A stretch of 64,000 nucleotides of DNA, from the NCBI RefSeq assembly GCF_018614955.1, contig NZ_JAGGNV010000018.1, positions 1 through 64,000 of the forward strand, in the 5' to 3' direction. The notes below the pieces were generated by a model. The model ran no database searches, had not been told where the DNA came from, and worked only from the letters and a program-made list of their open reading frames with translations. Shown here piece after piece: positions 57,588 through 64,000 of the stretch. A program made the position numbers and the translations under genes. This DNA is from Variovorax paradoxus (GTDB lineage: Bacteria; Pseudomonadota; Gammaproteobacteria; Burkholderiales; Burkholderiaceae_C). Position 1 is the first letter of the stretch; each line of letters starts with the position of its first letter.

Positions 57588-58211
57588 ATGAGCGAGCCGC
57601 CTCCCTCGCGATTGCCCTCGGATCCAGCCAAGGCGCTCGCCGCGCTGCGCAAGGCCACCGACGTCTGCCGGGAATGTCCGATCGGCTGGAACGCGACGCA
57701 GTCGGTGTTCGGCGAAGGACCCGTCGGCGCCGTGCTGATGGTGGTCGGCGAGCAGCCCGGCGACCAGGAAGATCTTCAGGGCCGCCCCTTCGTCGGACCG
57801 GCGGGCCGCCTGTTCGACCGGGCGGCCGAACAGCTGGGCTGGGCGCGCGAACGGCTCTACGTGACCAACGCGGTCAAGCATTTCAAGTTCGAACTGCGCG
57901 GCAAGCGCCGCATGCACAAGACGCCGGCGCAGCGCGAGGTCGCGGCCTGCCTGCAATGGCTCGAGAGCGAGATCGACCAGGTGCGGCCGCAGGCCTTCAT
58001 CGCGCTCGGCGGCACCGCAGCGCGTGCGCTGCTCGGCCGCCCCGTGGCCGTCATGAGCGAACGCGGCCGCTGGCACACCGGCCTGCGCGGGCTTCCGGTG
58101 CTGGTCACGCTGCATCCGTCGGCGCTGCTGCGCGGCGATCCGGCCGAACGCGAATCGGCCTACGCGCAGTGGCTGGCCGATCTCGCGCTGGCCGGCAAAT
58201 ATCTTGCGTAA
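57588..58211 (+). CDS. UdgX-type uracil-DNA binding protein/glycosylase
   Basis: A 207-residue member of the uracil-DNA glycosylase superfamily. Motif A is VVGEQPGDQED, motif B is LHPSALL. Between them lies the UdgX-specific R-loop with KRRMHKTP, where His110 corresponds to the histidine that in Mycobacterium smegmatis UdgX forms a covalent bond with the uracil-DNA sugar. Cys27 and Cys30 (CRECPIG) plus Cys121 fit an iron-sulfur cluster. The typical UDG4 cysteine in the KCRP position is replaced by VKHFKF, again as in UdgX. Role: irreversible capture of uracil in DNA; its physiological task is unclear. Confidence 0.88.
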   Translation: MSEPPPSRLPSDPAKALAALRKATDVCRECPIGWNATQSVFGEGPVGAVLMVVGEQPGDQEDLQGRPFVGPAGRLFDRAAEQLGWARERLYVTNAVKHFKFELRGKRRMHKTPAQREVAACLQWLESEIDQVRPQAFIALGGTAARALLGRPVAVMSERGRWHTGLRGLPVLVTLHPSALLRGDPAERESAYAQWLADLALAGKYLA

Positions 58212-58223
58212 GAACGACGCCGC

Positions 58224-58784
58224 TCAGAAGCGGTACAGGTAGCGCACCCGCACGAAGTTCTCGCCCGGGTTCGGCTTTCTGATGCCGGCGTTCGAAAAGT
58301 GCCGCAGCCGAAGCGAGAGCTCGTGCTCGCCCTGGGCGCCGAAGTTGCGGCCGATGCCGAGTTGCTCGGTGAACTGGAAGCGGGTGCGCTGAAGCTGCGG
58401 TCCGGCGCCTGGTAGCGGTCGTTCATCATCGTGACGCCTCGGCGAACCACGGCGAAGCGCCCCGGTCGAAACGATAGCGCCAGCCCGCGAGGGCGCCCAG
58501 CTGCGAATAGTTGTGATGGCCGCTGCGGTCGAAGGTCGGCGCACGCCACTGGCTCAGGAAGAGATCCCAGTAGAAGGACACCGCGCCGCCCTGCACGGAC
58601 TGGCGCGGCGTCCATGGCACGATGAAGCCGATGTCAGCGATTCGGTGCTGGTGTCGTTGTGCGGTGCGCGGCCGCCCTCTGCATAGAAGCCGGGCGTGCG
58701 GTCTTCGGAGGCGGAAGCGACGAGAGAAAGCGACCAGAGCCCCGCGCACAGCAGAGGCTTGGCGCAGGACGACATGTTGGGCAT
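58224..58784 (-). pseudogene. pagL: Lipid A deacylase (PagL-like) pseudogene with several frameshifts
   Basis: Pieces of one PagL/acyloxyacyl-hydrolase-like protein lie in order but in three frames. The signal peptide start (MPNMSSCAKPLLCAG...) with RTPGFYAEGGRAPHNDT is in one frame; then IADIGFIVPWTP, AVSFYWDLFLSQWRA and GALAGWRYRFDRG are in a second; GVTMMNDRYQ is in a third; and FQFTEQLGIGRNFG, LRLRHFSNAGI and KPNPGENFVRVRY are back in the first. The active-site-like HFS is retained in the last segment. No single frame spans more than a third, so the gene is broken. PagL removes a lipid A acyl chain at the outer membrane. A sequencing error is less likely given three shifts. Confidence 0.8.
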
Positions 58785-58951
58785 TCGACTTGGCCTGCGA
58801 CAAGAACGGCGAACATCGCCGATGCCGCTGTGGCGCGCATCGGGTTTTCGCCGTGACAAAAGGTAGGAAATAATCGCGCAAAGATTGCTGCAGTGCAGCA
58901 TGCGGTGATCGATAGGCCTATAGTCGGTGGACCTTTCCACGCAGGACGCCC

Positions 58952-59440
58952 ATGGCCCCCAGCTTCTCTTATTCCCGCTTCTTCAATCCGCTCATGCTGT
59001 GGGTCGATGTCGCCCTCAAGACCCACGAGATGCTGTTGTCTTCAGGCTCGGTGATCCAGCTGCGCACCGAACGCATCGCCCGGGCTGGCCTCTCGCCGAA
59101 CGCCGAGGACCTGGCGGAGATGCAGCTCATGGGCCACGAGAAACTGGCGGCGGCGAGCGAATCGGGCACAGCGATGGCGAACCAGTTGCACAGCACCCAG
59201 TTCGCGCTCGTCAACCGCGCGGTGAAGCACTGGCTGGGCGGCGCCGTCGCGCTCTTTTCGCTCAGCACCAGCACCACGCCGACGCAGTTCGAGACCCACG
59301 GCAGGGCGCTCGCCGGCGCCGCCACCCGATCGGTCGCCACGATGACCCAGCTGTCGAGCGCCGGCGCGCGCATCGCGCAACGCGGGCTCAAGCCCATCCA
59401 CGCCAAGGCCACCTCGAACGCGCGGCGGCTCGCCGGCTGA
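58952..59440 (+). CDS. Phasin-like hypothetical protein, 162 aa
   Basis: A 162-residue helical protein: FNPLMLWVDVALKTHEMLLSSGSVIQLRTERIARAG, then MQLMGHEKLAAASESGTAMANQLHS and a Ser/Thr-rich amphipathic end. The MLWxDVALKTxEM pattern with GxEKxxAxxES occurs in polyhydroxyalkanoate granule-associated proteins of Burkholderiales. The match is to the general pattern only. Stop at 59440. ATG at 58952, with GGACGCCC before it and no strong Shine-Dalgarno. Confidence 0.6.
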   Translation: MAPSFSYSRFFNPLMLWVDVALKTHEMLLSSGSVIQLRTERIARAGLSPNAEDLAEMQLMGHEKLAAASESGTAMANQLHSTQFALVNRAVKHWLGGAVALFSLSTSTTPTQFETHGRALAGAATRSVATMTQLSSAGARIAQRGLKPIHAKATSNARRLAG

Positions 59441-59496
59441 AAAAATCCGGCCCGCTTCAAGCTTCGCGCAACGCGAGGCTTGCTAGCCTTGGGCCG

Positions 59497-59922
59497 ATGC
59501 GAATCTCGGAACTCGCCCAACGCGCCGGCGTCACGGTGCATGCGCTGCGCCACTACGAGCGGCTCGGCCTGCTGCTGCCGGCGCGCACCGCATCGGGCTA
59601 CCGCGACTATCCCGAATCGATGCGGCGCGAAGTGGTGTTCATCGCAATGGCGCGCCGCATCGGCTTCTCGCTCCCGGCAATCGGCGAGCTGCTGCCGGCC
59701 TACCGCGCAGGCCGCCTCGGCATCACGCGCATGACCGATGCCCTGGAAGAACGCGTGGCCGCGCTGGACGCGCAGATCGCCGAGCTGCAGGCCCTGCGCG
59801 CGCAGGTGATCGAACACGCGGCGTGGCTGCGCGCCCAGCGGCGCAGGCCGCCGGCAGCGGCGAAGAAGAAAGCACCCTGGCCGAAGGCCCCCACCCCATC
59901 CTCCTCGAAGGACAAGAGATGA
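59497..59922 (+). CDS. MerR-family transcriptional regulator
   Basis: A 141-residue regulator. The N-terminal winged HTH is MRISELAQRAGVTVHALRHYERLGLLLPARTASGYRDYP, classical for MerR. A coiled-coil dimerisation helix follows (RMTDALEERVAALDAQIAELQALRAQVIEHAAWL), and a Lys/Pro tail. There is no cysteine set for metal binding, so it is one of the small MerR regulators that sense organic signals or act constitutively. The hotdog gene's ATG overlaps its stop (ATGA), so the two are coupled and probably one is the other's target. Confidence 0.92.
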   Translation: MRISELAQRAGVTVHALRHYERLGLLLPARTASGYRDYPESMRREVVFIAMARRIGFSLPAIGELLPAYRAGRLGITRMTDALEERVAALDAQIAELQALRAQVIEHAAWLRAQRRRPPAAAKKKAPWPKAPTPSSSKDKR

Positions 59923-60365
59923 ACGGCATCCCTCAGCTTCAACGGATCGAACAGGCCGTGCTCGCGATGCCGATGGCGCGCACGCTGGGCCTGCGCTTCA
60001 CGCAGCTCGCACCGGGACAGGTCGAGATCGAATTGCCGATCGCCGAGCCGCTCACCTTCAGGCCGGGCCAGCTTCAGGCCACACCGATCTTCGCGGTCGC
60101 CGATTTCGCCGCGGTGTCCGCCGCCGGCTCCGTGTTGCCCGAAGGCTGGAGCAACGCGACCGTCGACGCCACGCTGAAGCTCGTGGCACCTGCCGTGGGC
60201 CGCGCGGTGCGCGCACGCGGCCGCGTGGTGAGCGCCGGCCAGCTGCTCACCGTCTGCGCGGCCGAGGTCTACGCCATCGGCGAGAACGGGGAGGAACGCC
60301 TCTGCGCCACGCTCCTGGGCACGGCGCGCAACATCAAGCCGCCGGTACCAGCCGCAGCAGGGTGA
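59919..60365 (+). CDS. PaaI/YiiD-like hotdog thioesterase
   Basis: A 148-residue hotdog-fold protein: AVLAMPMARTLGLRFTQLAPGQVEIELPI, an inner helix with QATPIFAVADFAAVSAAGSVLP, then NATVDATLKLVAPAVGRAVRARGRVVSAG. The usual HGG motif of PaaI thioesterases is absent; the corresponding place reads LQATPI, so catalysis may differ or be lost. ATGA overlap with the MerR gene. Its last 32 bases overlap the convergent phosphoesterase gene. Confidence 0.75.
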   Translation: MNGIPQLQRIEQAVLAMPMARTLGLRFTQLAPGQVEIELPIAEPLTFRPGQLQATPIFAVADFAAVSAAGSVLPEGWSNATVDATLKLVAPAVGRAVRARGRVVSAGQLLTVCAAEVYAIGENGEERLCATLLGTARNIKPPVPAAAG

Positions 60366-61518
60366 TTTCGGAAGGCGCGCCGAAGCGCTTGGGCGGCCCC
60401 CAGTAGCCGGTGCCGCGGCTCGTGTAGACCCACATCTCGTGCAGCTTGTGCAGCCCGGCCGTGAAGGGCTGCTGCAGCGGCACGAAGAGGTTCCACGGAA
60501 AGAACTGGCCGCCGTGCGTGTGGCCCGAGAGCTGCAACTGGTAGCCGGCTTCGGCGGCCGCCGGCGCACTGCGCGGCTGGTGCGCGAGCAAGAGGCGCGT
60601 GCGCACCAGCGGCGGCGCATCGTGCAGCGCGCGCTGCGGATCGCTGGCATGCGCGGCATCGAAATGTGCGGCCGTGTAGTCGGTCACGCCGGCGACCACC
60701 AACGCGCTGTCGAGCACCTCCTCGTCGGTCTGCGCTCCCCTCACATTGCGCGTCTGCAGCACCACGTGCTCGTTGAGCAGCACGCGCAAGCCGAGCCGGC
60801 GCAGTTCGTCGATCCATGCGTGCGCACCGGCGTAGTACTCGTGGTTGCCGGTCACCACGAAGGTGCCGTGCCGCGCGCGCAGCCCTGCGAGCGGGGCGAC
60901 GTGATCGCGCAGCTCGGCCACCGTGCCGTCGACCAGGTCACCCGTGATCGCGATCATGTCGGCGCCCAGGGCGTTGACCGCATCGACGATGCGCTGGATG
61001 TAGCTGCGCCGGATGGTCGGCCCGACATGGATGTCGCTGAGCTGGGCGATCGTGAAGCCGTCCAGCCCGGCGGGCAGGTCGCGGATCGGCACATCGACTC
61101 GCACCACGCCGGCGGTGCGTCGTGCGTTGAAGAAGCCGATCAGCGAGATCAGCGTCGCCAGCAGCGGCACCGCCGCCGCGCTCCAAGCCTGCCCGCGCGG
61201 CCAGTCGATCGTCCAGCCGCCGAGAAGGGTGGCGAGCCAGGTCAGCAGCAGGCCGGCGTCGCGCGCCAGCGTCAGCACGAACATCGACGAGAACCATCCC
61301 ATGCTCAGGAGGCCGAGCCATTTCCACCCATCGGCCAGTGGCGGCCGGCCTGCGGAGCGTGCACCGACAAAGGGCAGCGGCATGGTCGCGGCCGAGAGCA
61401 CCAGCGCCGCCAGCAGCAGCGGCCAGGCGCCTGTGAGCAAGGCGAGCGCCGGCAGCAACCGCAGGCCGATGTAGGCGTGCAGCAGCGTGGTGAGAAGAAT
61501 CAGGGGCGGGAGCGGCAT
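60334..61518 (-). CDS. Membrane-anchored metallophosphoesterase
   Basis: A 394-residue protein: four or five N-terminal TM helices (1-145), then a cytosolic or periplasmic calcineurin-like domain. All metal motifs are present: AQLSDIHVG, ITGDLVDG, VTGNHEYY, LLAHQPR and SGHTHGGQFFP. This is the YkuE/YaeI-like group, which has phosphodiesterase activity on lipid-linked or nucleotide substrates. The ATG at 61518 with AAGG upstream is preferred; a GTG at 61551 would add 11 residues. Convergent overlap of 32 bp with the hotdog gene. Confidence 0.9.
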   Translation of the reverse strand: MPLPPLILLTTLLHAYIGLRLLPALALLTGAWPLLLAALVLSAATMPLPFVGARSAGRPPLADGWKWLGLLSMGWFSSMFVLTLARDAGLLLTWLATLLGGWTIDWPRGQAWSAAAVPLLATLISLIGFFNARRTAGVVRVDVPIRDLPAGLDGFTIAQLSDIHVGPTIRRSYIQRIVDAVNALGADMIAITGDLVDGTVAELRDHVAPLAGLRARHGTFVVTGNHEYYAGAHAWIDELRRLGLRVLLNEHVVLQTRNVRGAQTDEEVLDSALVVAGVTDYTAAHFDAAHASDPQRALHDAPPLVRTRLLLAHQPRSAPAAAEAGYQLQLSGHTHGGQFFPWNLFVPLQQPFTAGLHKLHEMWVYTSRGTGYWGPPKRFGAPSEITLLRLVPAA

Positions 61519-61610
61519 CGAGGCCTTGAAGAATGTGCACAGTGCAGTCACCGCATGTGGGCGCCGCCACCTTCACATTCAAGGCGCGTGCCAGCAAAGA
61601 AAATGGCGCC

Positions 61611-61922
61611 TCAGTCGATGGCAAAGGCGATCGCGACCGCACCCAGCGCCAGGATCGCGAGGCCGGCGAGAAACAACAGTTCCGCACGGCGCTCATGGCG
61701 CGGTCCTTCATGCCGGGAACGCATCGACACGAAGGACAGCACCGCGCTCGCCAGGAAGATCAGCGCGTCGAAAGCGAGCAGCTTGTCGATCAGCACGCGC
61801 GAGTGGCCGTCAGGACGCAGGTGGCCGATCGACAGCACCGTCATGCAGACGCCGATCATCGTGGCCGAGGTCGGCAGGATGTGGGCCGAAAGGCCACGAC
61901 TCTCGAGGATCCGCGGAATCAC
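61611..61922 (-). CDS. Small three-helix membrane protein
   Basis: A 103-residue protein started by GTG at 61922, overlapping the stop of the upstream gene as GTGA. Helices: SATMIGVCMTVLSIGHL, LIDKLLAFDALIFLASAVLSFVSM and ELLFLAGLAILALGAVAIAFAI. The linkers are basic (RSRHEGPRHERRAE). No named family is recognised, although it resembles small DUF-type inner-membrane proteins. It is coupled with the exported protein at 61919, which suggests joint function. Confidence 0.7.
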   Translation of the reverse strand: MIPRILESRGLSAHILPTSATMIGVCMTVLSIGHLRPDGHSRVLIDKLLAFDALIFLASAVLSFVSMRSRHEGPRHERRAELLFLAGLAILALGAVAIAFAID

Positions 61923-62383
61923 GAATGCGCGCTCACGTCCGTGCCGGCGGGCCACAGGAAGAGCGTCCGGGTCGGACTGCCGGCGCGGACCTCGACCGCC
62001 TGCTTCAAGGTCTGGCCGGCCAGCGTGGCTTGCACCTCATAGCGGCCGGGCTCGAGGCGCGCCACCATGAACGGGCCTTCCGCCGTCACATGCGCCAGCA
62101 CGTCGCGGCCGGCGGCATCGCGCACGGTCACGGAGACGTCGGCGGCGAAATCCGCGCGCGTGCCGTCCTTGATCGCGAATTCGAAGGTCGCCGGCCATCG
62201 CGGAGCGACGCTCTGCATCAGTGCAGCTTCGTCGCTGCTGATGCCGCCGCTCATGTACTCGACGCCATTGGTCATGTGGATGGGCGGGTTGTAGGCCGCA
62301 TGCGCCGCCAGTGCACCGAAAAGCGATGCGCCACCGAGTGCCAGGGCGGCCACGGGCCGCCGGATCCGGGTTGTGTTCTTCAT
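61919..62383 (-). CDS. Exported carboxypeptidase-regulatory-like protein, paralogue A
   Basis: A 154-residue exported protein. Signal peptide MKNTTRIRRPVAALALGGASLFGALAAHA. Mature part: NPPIHMTNGVEYMSGGISSDEAALMQSVAPRWPATFEFAI, then a beta-sandwich with ARLEPGRYEVQATLAGQTLKQAVEV, typical of carboxypeptidase-regulatory-like domains. The gene at 62494 has the same plan and many identical residues, so the two arose by tandem duplication. AAGGGG precedes the ATG. Function unknown; probably a periplasmic binding or stress protein. Confidence 0.75.
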   Translation of the reverse strand: MKNTTRIRRPVAALALGGASLFGALAAHAAYNPPIHMTNGVEYMSGGISSDEAALMQSVAPRWPATFEFAIKDGTRADFAADVSVTVRDAAGRDVLAHVTAEGPFMVARLEPGRYEVQATLAGQTLKQAVEVRAGSPTRTLFLWPAGTDVSAHS

Positions 62384-62493
62384 TGCCGTTTCCCCTTGCT
62401 CGGGTTGATGAGATCGGTGGAGGCGCGGCATGTGCACTCCACGCCCGGACTATGGGCGGCAAGACTTAGGCGAAGCTGAATCAGCGAGAGCGC

Positions 62494-62991
62494 TCAGTCG
62501 CTGGTGCGGGCCGCGGCTTGTTGTTCCGGCATGAGCTGCCCGGTCGCGGCGGCGAAATCGACGTTGGATGGCCAGACGAAGGCAGCGCGAGACGCCATTC
62601 CGTTGAGCACGATCAGCGGCTGCTGCAGCGTGATCCCGGCCAGCGTGGCCTCGACCTCGTAGGCGCCGGGCTCGAGCCGCGCCAGCATGAAGGGAGCGCC
62701 CGAAACGGCCTCCATCACCGGCCGGCCCGAATAGCGTTCGCGCACCACCACCTTGACGTCGGCCGGTACCTCGCCCGGTTTGGCGCGGTTGACCGAGAAC
62801 TCCAGCGTCGCCGCCCAGCGCGGCGAGACCATGCGCATGAACGCCGCCTCGGCGCTGCTTTTTCCGCCGCACATGTATTCGATGCCCTGCGCCATGCGGA
62901 TGGGCGGGTTCGTCGTCAGTGCGTGCGCCGAAGTCCATGCACCAAGGAAAGCCAGGGCCACCGTGGGCCACCAAAACCGGGTTGCTTTCAT
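62494..62991 (-). CDS. Exported carboxypeptidase-regulatory-like protein, paralogue B
   Basis: A 165-residue exported protein, paralogous to the next gene: NPPIRMAQGIEYMCGGKSSAEAAFMRMVSPRWAATLEFSV matches the same region of paralogue A, and FMLARLEPGAYEVEATLAG matches its second half. Signal peptide MKATRFWWPTVALAFLGAWTSAHA; start at 62991 with GAGGAAGG upstream. A cysteine (CGG) replaces a serine of the other copy. The C-terminal tail is longer and polar (AAATGQLMPEQQAAART). Confidence 0.75.
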   Translation of the reverse strand: MKATRFWWPTVALAFLGAWTSAHALTTNPPIRMAQGIEYMCGGKSSAEAAFMRMVSPRWAATLEFSVNRAKPGEVPADVKVVVRERYSGRPVMEAVSGAPFMLARLEPGAYEVEATLAGITLQQPLIVLNGMASRAAFVWPSNVDFAAATGQLMPEQQAAARTSD

Positions 62992-63127
62992 CGCTTGCCT
63001 TCCTCGCTCCAAAAACGGCGCCAATCCGCCGGAATTGTGCTTAGCAAGAGTCGGGCTAGGTATAGCGTTTACGAGGATTGGCGCCGTGAAGCGGCCTCGG
63101 CGGGCGGCTCGGCATGCGGTATTTCAC

Positions 63128-63150
63128 GAACCCGGCGGCAGGCCGGGTTC
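63128..63150 (-). terminator. Hairpin downstream of gyrB
   Basis: GAACCCGGC-GGCAG-GCCGGGTTC, a 9-bp perfect stem with a 5-base loop, starts five bases past the gyrB stop on the minus strand. It lacks a U-run, so it may be a Rho-dependent or RNA-stabilising hairpin. Confidence 0.55.
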
Positions 63151-63154
63151 GCAG

Positions 63155-64000
63155 TTACACGTCGATGTTCGACGCCCGCAACGCGTTCTGCTCGATGAAC
63201 TCGCGGCGCGGCTCGACCTCGTCGCCCATCAGCATCGTGAACACGCGGTCGGCTTCGATCGCGTCGTCGATCTGCACGCGCAGCAGGCGGCGCACGGCCG
63301 GGTCCATGGTCGTTTCCCACAGCTGCGCGGGGTTCATCTCGCCCAGGCCCTTGTAGCGCTGGCGGGCGGTGGCGTTCTCGGCCTGCCCGATCAGCCAGCG
63401 CATGGCCTCGCGGAAGTCGTTGACCTTTTCTTCCTTTGCCCGGTCGCCCTCGCCGCGCTTGACGACGGCGCCTTCGCTCAGCAGGCCACGGAAAGTCTGG
63501 GCGGCCGCGGACAGCGCCGCGTAGTCGGCGCCGTGCACGAAGTCCTGCGTGATCACGCTGCTCTTGATGTTGCCGTGATGGCGGCGGCTGATGCGCAGGA
63601 GCGGCTTGTCGGTGCGCACGTCGAATTCGCTGGCCACTTCGGCGGGAACGCCCGCGGCGTCGAGTTCGCGCAGCTTGTTCTGCAACGCCACGGCCGAAGC
63701 TTCGGCGCTGGCCGTGGTGTCGAGGTCGAGCGACACGCCATCGGCGATCGCCCGCAGGGCCGCCGCATCGAGGAACACGCCCAGCCGCGCGATGACGGCC
63801 TCGGCCAGCTGGTGCTTGCGTGCCAGCTCGGCCAAGGTTTCGCCGCTCAGGGTGGTCGACTTGTCGCCGCCGGTTTCGACGCTCGCATCCTTGAGCGCGA
63901 CCTTGAGCAGGAAGGCGTCGAGCGCCGGCCCGTCCTTCAGGTACTGCTCCTCCTTGCCGACCTTCACCTTGTAGAGCGGCGGCTGCGCGATGTAGATGTG
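63155..64000 (-). CDS. gyrB: DNA gyrase subunit B, C-terminal part
   Basis: The last 281 codons of gyrB, open to the right edge (the frame begins [15 protein letters not shown] there). The TOPRIM-domain tail has KEEQYLKDG; the C-terminal signature is [63 protein letters not shown]. The region between ([16 protein letters not shown]..., [15 protein letters not shown]) is the insert domain of proteobacterial GyrB. GyrB binds ATP to drive supercoiling. gyrB is usually next to dnaN and dnaA, so the replication origin is probably beyond the right edge. Confidence 0.97.
   Translation of the reverse strand, partial: HIYIAQPPLYKVKVGKEEQYLKDGPALDAFLLKVALKDASVETGGDKSTTLSGETLAELARKHQLAEAVIARLGVFLDAAALRAIADGVSLDLDTTASAEASAVALQNKLRELDAAGVPAEVASEFDVRTDKPLLRISRRHHGNIKSSVITQDFVHGADYAALSAAAQTFRGLLSEGAVVKRGEGDRAKEEKVNDFREAMRWLIGQAENATARQRYKGLGEMNPAQLWETTMDPAVRRLLRVQIDDAIEADRVFTMLMGDEVEPRREFIEQNALRASNIDV

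Noticed and set aside
1..64000. CRISPR array, prophage, complete insertion sequence, tRNA or rRNA genes
   Set aside because: No regularly spaced repeats, no transposase or phage structural proteins, and no cloverleaf or rRNA sequence were seen on reading both strands.

Overview
The window is a high-GC bacterial chromosome segment, most likely from Variovorax or a close relative in the Comamonadaceae (Betaproteobacteria). This rests on the gene families and their order, the intergenic repeat types and the codon use. No 16S rRNA gene is present, so the genus is an inference. The right end is the 3' part of gyrB. A mnmG-rsmG-parA-parB cluster with two parS sites lies at 20-26 kb, so the segment is probably close to the replication origin. 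I see no tRNA, rRNA, CRISPR array, complete insertion sequence or prophage.

Layout. 0-3 kb: end of a tripartite-transporter binding protein, a carnitine-dehydrogenase-like enzyme and a feruloyl-CoA synthase type ligase. 3-11.5 kb: small unknown proteins, a carboxymuconolactone decarboxylase family gene divergent from an HxlR regulator across twin palindromes, a PLP ammonia-lyase, an AsmA-like protein, a thioesterase and a uracil/xanthine permease. 11.7-13.6 kb: minCDE. 13.6-19.2 kb: hydrolase with a 37-aa upstream protein and TetR regulator, phasin, cobalamin adenosyltransferase and an FAD-linked oxidase. 19.2-26 kb: lipoprotein and the partition operon. 26-34.9 kb: transglutaminase, GST, MFS transporter, ene-reductase, a two-component system, copper chaperone-like protein, methyltransferase and a TerB-like protein whose end abuts a MITE-like element.

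34.9-46 kb is the most interesting part. creB-creC converge on creD-mrcA (PBP1A). The next divergent region carries a perfect cre-tag (TTCAC-N6-TTCAC). On its far side begins a four-gene unit: a secreted VIT/VWA protein with a C-terminal PEP-CTERM-like sorting signal, a complete-looking exosortase, an EpsI-like protein and a GT51 peptidoglycan glycosyltransferase. This looks like a one-substrate exosortase system that may be co-regulated with PBP1A and CreD by CreBC.

46-51 kb: a polyamine-type ABC importer with an Asp/Glu-racemase-like protein lacking one of the two usual cysteines. 51-64 kb: pirin, a flavodoxin-family protein, a Spy-like protein, the ybhP-clsB-ybhN type phospholipid operon, a UdgX uracil-DNA-binding protein, a frameshifted pagL pseudogene, a phasin-like protein, a MerR regulator with a hotdog protein, a metallophosphoesterase, two tandem paralogous exported proteins and gyrB. 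Many neighbouring genes overlap by 4 bases (ATGA or GTGA), indicating translational coupling. Other relics are a 32-codon feruloyl-CoA synthase tail at 5.1 kb and two kinds of dispersed intergenic repeat.
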